Source of the DNA: Marthasterias glacialis
Taxonomy: Eukaryota > Echinodermata > Asteroidea > Forcipulatida > Asteriidae
Direction of reading: 5' to 3'
Length of the DNA: 64,000 nucleotides
Assembly: GCA_911728455.2 (NCBI GenBank)
Contig: OU452223.1
Location: forward strand, 6,594,174-6,658,173
Position 1 is the stretch's first letter, and each line of letters opens with the position of its first letter. Under the pieces are notes generated by a model. That model ran no database searches. It was not told where the DNA came from and was given only the letters and a program-made list of their open reading frames with translations. Positions 8,307 through 18,800 of this stretch are shown here, in pieces. The position numbers and the translations under genes are program-made.

Positions 8307-11300
8307 GTGATGATAATGACGAGTGCTATGGAGCATCAAGTAAACGGTGAAATAGTGACAAACTCCCAGAGAGGAAGTCCTTCACCCGATCTGGTTGGTA
8401 TGCCTGAGCAGGTACCTCCAGATCGTATCCAAACTGCTCAAAACAGGATTCGTGTTGCAACCAGGAGAAAATGGAGTAAGAACGATAACAAAATAGCGAT
8501 GGAATGCTACATTAAGAGTGTGCCGGACAAGAGAGGATACAGGAAGAGAATGTTTAGTCTATGGCAAGATAAAGAAATGTTCGACATCAGTGAGCAGCGT
8601 CTTGCAGACCAGATAAGTACAATCAAACGGAACCGGTGGTTGACAAATGTTGAAATTGAGGAGATGAGGAGAAAAGTACAAGCTGAAAGTAATAGAACGG
8701 AGATTGTTAACCACCACGTACCGGAGGATGTGACTGCTGCTAGCTCGCAGACTGAAGATGAGGTAGATCTGCCAGGATTGCAAGATGGTCAGGATGACGG
8801 AGGCATAGACGAAGATGGGTGTTTAGAGCTTACGGAGGAGGAGGTGCAGATTAAGACGAGGGTTCAAGAGGTGATGAGAGCGGCTAAAGGGTCAAACGGG
8901 TGGAGTATCCCGGCTTTGCGCCGGGTTCCAAGGAAAAGGCTGACAGATATGTCAGCCGTGGTAAGTAAAGTCCTTGGGTCGGTGAGTACTAATAATCTTT
9001 TGGAAACTAACCGTCTTATGTTTGCAGGGGCAGTTGTAGTAGGAGAAAAGTTAGGTGTGAAGGCTTCAAGTCCAGAACATGAAAACAGTACACCATGGTG
9101 GAAACGTAGGCTAGAGGGTCAAATAAAAGATTTACGAAGGGATCTCAGTAGACTAGAACAAATTAGTAAGGGTTTAATTAAAGGTTCAGACTGGAGGAAT
9201 ACAATCATGACAAAATACAATGTGAAAGGTAAGGGGGTAAGTGTAGTGATAGAGGAGATCAAACAAAGGGTTAAGGCTAAGGCTGCAAAGGTGAAGAGGT
9301 ATGATGACAGGGTGAGGCAGTTTCACCAGAACAGGCTGTTTAATACCAATCAGCGCCAGCTGTTTAAGGAGTTGGACGGAAAGATTGACAACACGCAAGC
9401 GGGTCCGAGGCCAGCAGAGGCAAGAACTTTCTGGGGTGGTATTTGGGACCGACCAGTCCAACACAACCGGCAAGCTGATTGGCTAACGGATGTGAAAGAT
9501 GAATTGAGAGGCGTACAACAGCAAGAAGGATTCCAGATAGACGTGGACAAGGTAAAAAGACAGGTAAGGAAAGTGCCAAACTGGAAAGCCCCCGGTCCGG
9601 ATCATGTGCATGGGTACTGGTTGAAGAACTTCCGTAGTTTACATGAGCGAATGGCCCTACAACTGCAAGACTGTCTAGTACAGGGTAAGGTCCCCACCTG
9701 GATGACTGAAGCAAGAACGGTTTTGATAATGAAGGATGTCAAGAAAGGTAACATTGCAAGTAATTATAGACCAATCACATGCTTGCCCGTGATGTATAAA
9801 CTCTTGACCAGTATGATTGCAGAGGATCTCTATCGCCATATGGATGACCATCAGTTGTTTCCGGAGGAGCAGAAAGGCTGTAAGAAGCGGTCCAGAGGTA
9901 CGAAAGATCAACTTATCATCGATAAGGCTGTGCTGAAGGACTGCAGGAGCAGAAAGACTAACTTGGCAATGGCGTGGATCGATTACAAGAAGGCGTACGA
10001 CATGGTGTCACACACATGGATAATGGAATGTCTGGATATGGTTGGAGTGGCCGATGCAGTAAAACGTCTTCTGAGTGAGAGCATGAAGACGTGGCGAACG
10101 AATCTGACAGCCAACAACGATAGTCTGGGCAAGGTATGCATAAGAAGAGGTATTTTCCAGGGTGACTCTCTGTCTCCGCTGCTTTTTGTTCTGGCATTGA
10201 TGCCCCTGTCGATGATTCTGAGGAAGGTGAGTGCTGGCTATGTAATGAAGAGGGACGGATGTAAGATCAACCATCTCCTTTTTATGGACGATTTGAAGTT
10301 ATTTGCAAAGAATGAGGTGGAGATCGATTCTTTGGTGCAGACCGTCAGGATTTTCAGTGATGACATCGGGATGCAGTTTGGTCTGGAGAAATGTGCTTCA
10401 ATGACCATGAAGAGGGGAAAGAGGGTACATTCCGATGGCATCGCTCTGCCAGATGGTGCACAGATGAGGGCTTTGGGTGAGGAGGAAAGTTATCGGTATC
10501 TTGGCGTACTAGAATCGGACCACGTCCTTCACGAGGAATCAAAGGTAAGGCTGAGGGCAGAATACATCAGGCGGGTGAGGAAATGTTTAAAGTCCAAACT
10601 GAACGGGGGAAACATGGTCAAGGCGATTAACACATGGGCCGTGTCTTTGATGAGGTACAGTGGGGGTATTATTGAGTGGACTAAAGAAGATTTAGATGTC
10701 ACTGACAGAAGGACAAGAAAGCTGATGACCATGCATGGCATGCTACATCCGCGGGCAAATGTCAGCAGACTCTATCTTCCGAGGTCAGAGGGCGGAAGGG
10801 GGTTACTGAGCGTGGCAGACAGCGTCAACATCGAGCGAAGGAGCCTGCATCGTCATGTCAGGAGCACCGAGGAGAACTTGCTGAAAATTGCACGAATGTA
10901 CACGACGGCAGACGAAGCTGGGCCGAAGGAGTACAAGAGGGAAAGGAAAGAGGAAAGACACCAAGATTGGAGGAACAAGCCACTCCATGGCCGGTTCCTG
11001 AGATGTACAGAAGAAGTGGCGAGTTGCAAATCCTGGAATTGGTTAAAGAGCGGAGAACTGAAGAAGGAAACCGAGGGCTTGATTACTGCGGCGCAAGACC
11101 AGTCTCTAAGGACAAATGTAATGAAGGCCAGGATAGAGAAAACGAACGTCTCTCCTATGTGTAGAATGTGCAACAAGGCAGAAGAGACTGTATTTCATAT
11201 TGTCAGCGAATGTAGTAAGATGGCCCAGACGGAGTACAAAGGCAGACATGACAAGTTGGCTAAGGTGATTCACTGGGATCTGTGTAAGAAGTATGGTGTC

Positions 11301-11735
11301 CAGGTGCATGCCAAGTGGTATGACCATGTTCCAGAGAAAGTTGTAGAGACCGTCGAGGTCAAGATCCTCTGGGACTTTAACATTCAGACTGATCATGTTA
11401 TAGAACATAGACGTCCGGATGTTGTAGTCTTAGATAAGACGAAGAAGATGTGTCATATCATCGACATAGCTGTGCCGGGTGATATAAGGGTGGCTTCTAA
11501 GGAGATGGAAAAGATCGAAAAGTACCAGGACTTGGCCAGGGAACTTCGTAAGATTTGGCAGGTGAAAGTGAAAGTAGTCCCTGTGGTGGTTGGAGCACTT
11601 GGCACCATTCCGAAGGCACTGGAGAAGCATCTGGATCAAATAGGCACAACTGTGAGGGTGGATTTGCTGCAGAAGGCGGCACTTTTGGGAACAGCTAGGA
11701 TCCTGCGAAAGACCCTCGAGATAATATGTCACTGA
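8307..11735 (+). CDS. R4/Dong-type retrotransposon ORF: reverse transcriptase and restriction-like endonuclease (1142 aa)
   Basis: One uninterrupted 1142-codon frame. The N-terminus (about residues 50-110) has a conserved charged block (RRKWSKNDNKIAMECYIKS) that may bind nucleic acid, then an acidic stretch. Reverse transcriptase covers roughly residues 420-760: WKAPGPDHVHG, SNYRPITCLPVMYKLLTS, AWIDYKKAYDMVSHTW, FQGDSLSPLLFVLALMPLS, and the active site HLLFMDDLKLFA near residue 657. A zinc knuckle C-x2-C-x8-H-x4-C (CRMCNKAEETVFHIVSEC) lies near 951. The restriction-like endonuclease follows, with RPDVVVLDKTKKMCHIIDIA near 1035-1055. The protein would nick target DNA and prime reverse transcription there. 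The last codons (EIICH) come from the junction with the next copy; the native end is EI-stop. The start could instead be the ATG a few codons downstream. All the RT and endonuclease motifs listed look intact. Confidence 0.9.
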   Translation: MMIMTSAMEHQVNGEIVTNSQRGSPSPDLVGMPEQVPPDRIQTAQNRIRVATRRKWSKNDNKIAMECYIKSVPDKRGYRKRMFSLWQDKEMFDISEQRLADQISTIKRNRWLTNVEIEEMRRKVQAESNRTEIVNHHVPEDVTAASSQTEDEVDLPGLQDGQDDGGIDEDGCLELTEEEVQIKTRVQEVMRAAKGSNGWSIPALRRVPRKRLTDMSAVVSKVLGSVSTNNLLETNRLMFAGAVVVGEKLGVKASSPEHENSTPWWKRRLEGQIKDLRRDLSRLEQISKGLIKGSDWRNTIMTKYNVKGKGVSVVIEEIKQRVKAKAAKVKRYDDRVRQFHQNRLFNTNQRQLFKELDGKIDNTQAGPRPAEARTFWGGIWDRPVQHNRQADWLTDVKDELRGVQQQEGFQIDVDKVKRQVRKVPNWKAPGPDHVHGYWLKNFRSLHERMALQLQDCLVQGKVPTWMTEARTVLIMKDVKKGNIASNYRPITCLPVMYKLLTSMIAEDLYRHMDDHQLFPEEQKGCKKRSRGTKDQLIIDKAVLKDCRSRKTNLAMAWIDYKKAYDMVSHTWIMECLDMVGVADAVKRLLSESMKTWRTNLTANNDSLGKVCIRRGIFQGDSLSPLLFVLALMPLSMILRKVSAGYVMKRDGCKINHLLFMDDLKLFAKNEVEIDSLVQTVRIFSDDIGMQFGLEKCASMTMKRGKRVHSDGIALPDGAQMRALGEEESYRYLGVLESDHVLHEESKVRLRAEYIRRVRKCLKSKLNGGNMVKAINTWAVSLMRYSGGIIEWTKEDLDVTDRRTRKLMTMHGMLHPRANVSRLYLPRSEGGRGLLSVADSVNIERRSLHRHVRSTEENLLKIARMYTTADEAGPKEYKRERKEERHQDWRNKPLHGRFLRCTEEVASCKSWNWLKSGELKKETEGLITAAQDQSLRTNVMKARIEKTNVSPMCRMCNKAEETVFHIVSECSKMAQTEYKGRHDKLAKVIHWDLCKKYGVQVHAKWYDHVPEKVVETVEVKILWDFNIQTDHVIEHRRPDVVVLDKTKKMCHIIDIAVPGDIRVASKEMEKIEKYQDLARELRKIWQVKVKVVPVVVGALGTIPKALEKHLDQIGTTVRVDLLQKAALLGTARILRKTLEIICH

Positions 11736-12840
11736 CAGAAGGACAAGAAAGCTGATGACCATGCATGGCATGCTACATCCGCGGGCAAATGTCAGCAGAC
11801 TCTATCTTCCGAGGTCAGAGGGCGGAAGGGGGTTACTGAGCGTGGCAGACAGCGTCAACATCGAGCGAAGGAGCCTGCATCGTCATGTCAGGAGCACCGA
11901 GGAGAACTTGCTGAAAATTGCACGAATGTACACGACGGCAGACGAAGCTGGGCCGAAGGAGTACAAGAGGGAAAGGAAAGAGGAAAGACACCAAGATTGG
12001 AGGAACAAGCCACTCCATGGCCGGTTCCTGAGATGTACTGAAGAAGTGGCGAGTTGCAAATCCTGGAATTGGTTAAAGAGCGGAGAACTGAAGAAGGAAA
12101 CCGAGGGTTTGATTACTGCGGCGCAAGACCAGTCTCTAAGGACAAATGTAATGAAGGCGAGGATAGAGAAAACGAACGTCTCTCCTATGTGTAGAATGTG
12201 CAACAAGGCAGAAGAGACTGTATTTCATATTGTCAGCGAATGTAGTAAGATGGCCCAGACGGAGTACAAAGGCAGACATGACAAGTTGGCTAAGGTGATT
12301 CACTGGGATCTGTGTAAGAAGTATGGTGTCCAGGTGCATGCCAAGTGGTACGACCATGTTCCAGAGAAAGTTGTAGAGACCGACGCGGTCAAGATCCTCT
12401 GGGACTTCAACATTCAGACTGATCATGTTATAGAACATAGACGTCCGGATGTTGTAGTCTTAGATAAGACGAAGAAGATGTGTCATATCATCGACATAGC
12501 TGTGCCGGGTGATATAAGGGTGGCTTCTAAGGAGAAGGAAAAGATCGAGAAGTACCAGGACTTGGCCAGGGAACTTCGTAAGATTTGGCAGGTGAAAGTG
12601 AAAGTAGTCCCTGTGGTGGTTGGAGCACTTGGCACTATTCCGAAGGCACTGGATAAGCATCTGGATCAAATAGGCACAACTGTGAGGGTAGATTTGCTGC
12701 AGAAGGCGGCACTTTTGGGAACAGCTAGGATCCTGCGAAAGACCCTCGAGATCTAAGGCTACGGGACGTAGCCCGACTCGAGGAGTTACCGGCACAGAGG
12801 AAAATGAGATCTTTCTTTTGCATGCTGTGATATCGTGAAA
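11726..12840 (+). pseudogene. 5'-truncated second copy of the R4-like element
   Basis: A repeat of 10696-11722, offset by 1030 bp, with about a dozen substitutions by eye. Its frame is open from 11755 (ATG) to TAA at about 12754-12756 (333 codons: zinc knuckle plus endonuclease). It continues into the 3' UTR (gctacgggacgtagcccg hairpin) and ends gtgaaa before (TAA)n. It has no reverse transcriptase, so it cannot act alone. Confidence 0.85.
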
Positions 12841-12859
12841 TAATAATAATAATAATAAT

Positions 12860-12905
<46 letters not shown>

Positions 12906-13176
12906 TTAATACTTCGTAAGATTTGGCAGGTGAAAGTGAAAGTAGTCCCTGTGGTGGTTGGAGCACTTGGCACTATTCCGAAGGCACTGGATAAGCATCT
13001 GGATCAAATAGGCACAACTGTGAGGGTAGATTTGCTGCAGAAGGCGGCACTTTTGGGAACAGCTAGGATCCTGCGAAAGACCCTCGAGATCTAAGGCTAC
13101 GGGACGTAGCCCGACTCGAGGAGTTACCGGCACAGAGGAAAATGAGATCTTTCTTTTGCATGCTGTGATATCGTGA

Positions 13177-13209
<33 letters not shown>

Positions 13210-13236
13210 TATAATAATAATAATAATAATAATAAT
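12573..13236 (+). repeat. 338-bp tandem duplication of R4 3' end plus TAA array
   Basis: 12573-12910 and 12911-13236 are the same unit: last ~185 bp of ORF, 3' UTR and (TAA)n. No difference was seen by eye in the non-array part. Both arrays contain the same aattataataa interruption, which points to DNA-level duplication rather than two insertions. Confidence 0.85.
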
Positions 13237-13238
13237 TG

Positions 13239-13867
13239 TTGAGTTGCCCTCCAGTGAAAATATTTGAAGGGGTCGGTTGGTCTGGATTTTTTTTTTCCAT
13301 TTATTTTTTTTCCTCTTTGACTGATTCTGGATACTTTGCTGGAAAGTGTGATAAACCTCTCTCTATTCATTGACACGGCGAATTCATCCGTTTTGCACGA
13401 AATGCTCAACATGTTATGGGCCATTGGATTTTAAAACGTGTAGATTGAGTCATGGGTAAATGAAACGTATTAGGTCTATTTTTTTTTCCATTTATTTTTT
13501 TTCTCTTTGACTGATTCTGGATACTTTGCTGGAAAGTGTGATAAACCTCTCCATTGGATTTTAAAACGTGTAGATTGAGTCATGGGTAAATGAAACGTAT
13601 TAGGTCTATTTTTTTCCATTTATTTTTTCTATATGCGACTTAATTTTGTTTGTACGCGTTTGCGGCACACAATCAGATGTAAAATGTCGCCCTCCTGCAT
13701 ATTTACTTTAGAATATATAGTTTTAACATTTGTTTAAGTTTATTTGTGATAAATACTTCGATTTCAAGGATATTATACACAGAATTGGTAAGTTTCATTA
13801 AATATGAATGACAAAAAAAAGACCCAAATTTCAGCACTTCTGGGTCGGTTGGTAGAGGGCAACTCAA
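13239..13867. mobile_element. Candidate non-autonomous DNA transposon with 13-bp TIRs
   Basis: ttgagttgccctc at 13239-13251 is exactly inverted at 13855-13867. The 629-bp interior is non-coding. It holds an internal duplication: about 13287-13360 (tttgactgattctggatac...) recurs at 13484-13553, and 13550-13625 repeats 13424-13500 (cgtgtagattgagtcatggg). The element directly follows the TAA array of the retrotransposon. Confidence 0.65.
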
Positions 13868-13869
13868 AA

Positions 13870-15870
13870 AAAAATGTAGGCCTTATTTTGGTACAGGTAT
13901 ATTTAGATATTACAAATGTTCATATTATACATTGTTTATTTTAAACATTAACCCTTAATCCAGCCAGGTGAAACAAAATGTAACCAACTTTTTGATGGCA
14001 TGCTTGATTCCATACAACTCTCCAAAATGTTCTGAAAATGTTTTCTTAGACGCGTTTTTTTATTTCACCCCTTGTGTTTATTTTATGAAGCAAAAAAAAA
14101 CCCAAAACAAAACATAAACGGGAAAAGGTAACTACCATTTCAAATTCCTTGTATTAAAGTAATTGACTATCTATTGACACCTGTCTTTTACAAAAGAGAA
14201 ATAAGCTTGAACAAATAGAACAAAAACATAAATTGCTATTTCGTGTGATTGCAGCCTTATACTATGAAAACAATATATTACAATACAGTTTAGTGTAATT
14301 TATAGAAGTGGGAGTAAGATATGATAAACCATAAATCAAAACTTTAAAAACAGAAGTTCAAAGGCAAACCACAGCATAAAATGCATATTAATTTCAACAC
14401 AACTCTCATGGCTTAATCTCTCGATAAAGAGTTCGGCTTAAATATAACATTTGCAAATTTAATTTTGGAAACGCCTTTAAGGAATAAATAAAGCACCGTT
14501 TTGCATTTAGATTTACGAGACAAACAATCATTTGTTTGCTAAGAATTTGTTTACAATAATTAAAATACAATTACAGGGTTACATGATCAAAATCAAGTTG
14601 CTCATTATTGCCTAATCTAATGAAAATTTAGAATCTACTGTTATTTCAAAACAACCCAACAAACACACAAACAAATAAGACAACAGTCTAAGTAACAATC
14701 ATTACTTTTATTTTTTACCCGTTTACTTTTTACGGATATTTTCACAAGTTGCCTTCACATTCACTGTTCATCCTACAGGTTATAAAACTACAAAGGCCAA
14801 GATAATTAGGTCAGCATGTGTAACCCCATATCCGTGAGTGACCGGAAGAGGGCCCTAATTCCTGAGACCGAAGGCCAAAGGAAATAGGACCCTCTCCTGG
14901 TCACTCACAGGCCTAAGGGGCGATAGATGTGCACTAGTGACCGAATTATGCCAGTCCATATGTCTAATACTACACACCTCAGTCCAAAATTTTAAATAAG
15001 CAAAGACGTTTTTTGAAGCCTTTTTGAACTGATTTGATTCAACAATTAACTCATAAGCAACTCAACAATCAAAGGGAAGCCTTTAGTTTCCCTAGACTAA
15101 GTTTTTGCTGTTCACTGGTCACATTATGAGAGGGTGCTGTAACCAGGGAACATTTTTTGAGTTATATTGCCCGGTTCGGGACCTATTTCCAGCAAAATAC
15201 GCATGCATACAACAGTGAGGGACATCCATCCAAGTAAGATGCTCATGTTACACAAGAATAATTACCCCAGTTATTTGAGCAAGTTATTTAACTCCCAACA
15301 CTATCTGAGCTTCCTGGGGAGTATGCAGCCTGACTACCTAGTATGTAATGCAGCAAGCTTAAATCACAAGAACAATCTCAACCCTCACAGGCTGAAGGAA
15401 AGTAGTTATAATAGTTGTGTGTCTTGCTCAAGGTAACAACTCCAGTCTGGTGCACTAGACCAGCCACAACATGTCTAAATTTAATTTTTCAAGAGTCTAA
15501 ATTCTAGAGAATCTAAGATCCAAACTAACTCCTCCAGATAAACAGGAGCATGAATCTTTTCACAATAGACTGTTGAAGTCTTGTGCGTATTCAAACACTT
15601 TTGGGACCAGTTGGTCCCACGCACATTGCTTTAACATGTGAAAGAAACAAAATCACACGCTTTATCGAACACTATTGTTGGAATACGCATGAGACTTGCA
15701 CACTCTATTATATTCAACACTCTGTATGAATTAAGAAACTAACTCTGAATAAGAATATCTTTAAAACATCTTATAAAATTTGGCAATGGCAAGCCATGAT
15801 ATTGTAGGTTTTCACTTCAATAAATATTTCTTTAAAAATACTACTAGTAAAAATAATTCTTTGCAAATAT
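13870..15870. other. Gene-free intergenic DNA downstream of TCP11L1
   Basis: AT-rich with no credible exon. It holds a hairpin repeat at 14811-14945 and, near 15380-15480, a weak SINE-like fragment (gtgtcttgctcaagg ... gtgcactagaccagcca) in minus orientation. Confidence 0.5.
14811..14945. repeat. Foldback repeat, copy 1 (gtgagtgacc/ggtcactcac)
   Basis: gtgagtgaccggaagagggcc and the inverted ggaccctctcctggtcactcac flank a short loop containing ccgaaggccaaagg. The same palindromic sequence with much longer, cleaner arms occurs at 36705-36915, so this is a repeat family. Confidence 0.75.
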
Positions 15871-18800
15871 TTATTTTATATTCAACATTTTCCCTAAAAT
15901 CTCGGAATAGAATGGTCCATACACAGTCCGATTATGACCTATGACCCGCACAAATTGACCTGCGACCTCCATAAGCTGAGGTTGAACAGTGCTGAGGCCA
16001 GGTGGGATGCGTGTTGTTGGGTCAAAGTTCACAGGAACAGAGATGAGCATCTTGATGAAAGAGCGCCCTCTGGAATCTGACAGGATTAAAACAAAGGAGC
16101 ACATCTGAAGTGAACAGAATCTGAAAACAAATCTAGCATGTGCCAAAACCTTTTTCCACAGATAAATTCTAATTGATGCTGAAAAAACAAAATTATCATC
16201 ATAAATTCTACAACCAACAATATTGAGAGTAGTACAGGGTTCTAAAATTTCTAAAAGGAGAACCTCAAGAAAAGAACATGATAAGAAACACAAGCAATGG
16301 TCTGGACACCAGCAGTTACAACTAGGCAGGCTATAGTATTCCGTGCCTATTGTATTAAAGACTGGATTAACCAGCAGGTGCTGTATGACGTGTTTTTGAG
16401 CCAGTAAGGCAAAATTTAAATATGCCGGTGTAAAATCAGAATTGAATAAAGGTCGCCCGGACATTTTGTTTTAGAGCGTGCAAAGAGTATGCACTCACCA
16501 TACAACGCTTCGTTTCACCCACACAGAGGACAGATGGTGTTGAATATTTTGCTGATTTTTGCCCATTATGCAGGGTTTATTGTGTAATCCCCAATTCCAA
16601 GCCTTTGTCCTTTTGTTCCAAGAAGAGGATTATGGGACATCATAAAGCTTCCACCATCGTTTATTCATTGTATTTCAGCTCAATGGAGGTAAGTCCGAGT
16701 GAACCGAGTTTCCAGCCCTGGTTCTGGATTAAGGAACAATCCTCAGCCTTAACTCATGGCCAAGGTTTTGCAATTCACGGTGTGTAAATTTGACATTTTC
16801 TCGATAGTAAAAACAGAAATCCTGGCACTTTTCTTTAAGGTTTCTGATAAGGTGTCTCTATGCCAGCCGTACTCTCAAAGAAAAATGATTCCAGAAATTC
16901 CTAGAAAATAATCCCGTCAGGCTGGACAGGAAAAAATGGAAGACTTCTGGCAGCAACTGGTTAAAGAGGCAACAGAAATAAAGAACACAGAACTAAAGAT
17001 CCCGGGAGTAAACTCATGCAACTGCTTCCACTACACAGTTATTTCATTGAACCGGTCTGGAAACTTGAAACTATTTTCCCCTGTTGTCTCACTTGTACAT
17101 TTCTTTTTCAATCTTTGGACTACAATTATATTAGTCGAATTTAAGGAATTTGAGCCTTTTTTATACAGAGAAATAAAATAATTTCTCACCTAGTAACTTA
17201 TGGACATTGTGTTGTCTGTCCCCTGCTGCAATGACTTGACTTTTCAATGCATCGGTCTTCAGTCCATCCATCTCAGCTATTCCACGCTCCTTCAGACACT
17301 CGTTCACATCACTACAAACCTGGTCAGCAATGTTTGGCATGATAGTGCTCAGATCTCTGTGAAAATAAAATGAATAATTTGTAATCTTGGTTCAGAGCTC
17401 TAACATTGACAGGAAAACTTGTAATCTTTGCTCAGATATCTGTGAAAGTTAAAAGAAAAACTTCCAATCTCTTGGTGCAAATCTTTTTATTTGATGAACT
17501 ATTTCTCAAGAAAGTAGTAATTTACAGCTTAAATGCATGGCATTACACGTATTTAAAAGACTATTAACTTTTGTTTACAAAAAGAGTGACCTCATACATT
17601 CCAGGGCCTTTCTGGCAGGCAAGGTACTACACTGGTCATATGGGAAATTTTACATTTTGTTATAATTTCCCCATAAATTCAAGAGTTACAAAAATAATAG
17701 CTAAATAAGTTTTGAGATGTGCTGCCTTTCTTCATATCAAAAGTTGATAGAAATAAGACAGAGCAATCTCCGTAAAATATAAGACTTTATGTTTTCTTCC
17801 ATTGGGTTGTGTACAAATCATGTCTGCAGGAAGTCCAGGCTCTGCGCTTCTTTCGTAAACATGTGATTTCACAGGTCACATGGTCTATCAGGACACTGCT
17901 GGGGATAAGCACAAATATATGATATGCACAGCAATCTTTGCTTAGCATAAATAGGTTACCAGCAGCGCCATGCCATATTATGCATGATTTCTTTAATCAG
18001 TAAACCCACTCATTTTTAGCTTTGAAAGTGATTTTGAAGTACTATCCTGTTACAAAGCTCAAGAGTCTAATGTTGGAAGATGTTGATTACAAATAAGGAT
18101 AATTTAAGCCTCTACCAAGACAACATAAACTTACCGCACTCCATCTGAGATGGCAACGATGTGATGCTTGAGTCTGCTAGGGAAGCCCTGGATACTTGTG
18201 ATGATCGGACCCATGTTAGTGTAAGTTACCAGCAGGACAGTTGCTATTAGTATGGATTTCTGAAGTTTATCCGCCATGTCCTGCAGCCTTGATTGGTCCA
18301 TGATAATGGTCTGTTGGAAGTGGTAAATTCAATAACCTAATTGTTTTGTGTACATGGTTGTCTTTGGAATTTCTAATGGCTTCAATCGGTGACAGGTAGA
18401 GTTACTTCTTTTTCGAAAAAGTGATCATGTGGACTTGCGTTGTCTTAACAACATTTTGGATCAATTACATTTTGATTGTACATGGAGTTAAAAGTGTATA
18501 ATTTCTGAAGTTTCTATCTCTGCTGTTATTTTTTATTAATGGGGGACTTTTGAGGCCGCTAGATGGCAGCAGACTTACCAGGTATCCATTGTTCTCGGAA
18601 GTGTGGGCATGCTCATAACTACACAACAATGGTAATTTACCTGGTAAGTCTGCTGCCACCTATTGTTCCAAATTCTCCCATTAGTCTACAGATAATGTCA
18701 TGCAAAGGCAGAGGTATAAATACAAGCCATGTTACCTCAGGAAACAGTCTTGTATCTTCCCAGTCCAAGAGTGCCATATAAGCATGGTTTAATATCCTCA

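Larger units (their letters stand above)
7925..13178 (+). mobile_element. R4/Dong-like non-LTR retrotransposon with tandem 3' duplications
   Basis: The element starts after a TAA/TAAA array with about 380 bp of 5' UTR, then one long ORF (8307-11735). Instead of its own 3' UTR, the ORF runs at 11723-11725 into a second, 5'-truncated copy (11726-12840), which carries the 3' UTR and a (TAA)n tail. A third 268-bp 3' end follows (12911-13178), again tailed by (TAA)n. A single ORF with central reverse transcriptase and C-terminal restriction-like endonuclease places it among the early-branching, site-preferring non-LTR clades. The TAA context matches Dong of the R4 clade, which is known from TAA repeats. 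The coding part of the first copy is intact apart from the last residues. Confidence 0.85.

Noticed and set aside
18465-18781. Two ORFs on opposite strands both starting MAADLPG
   Set aside because: Caused by an inverted repeat; no other coding signal.
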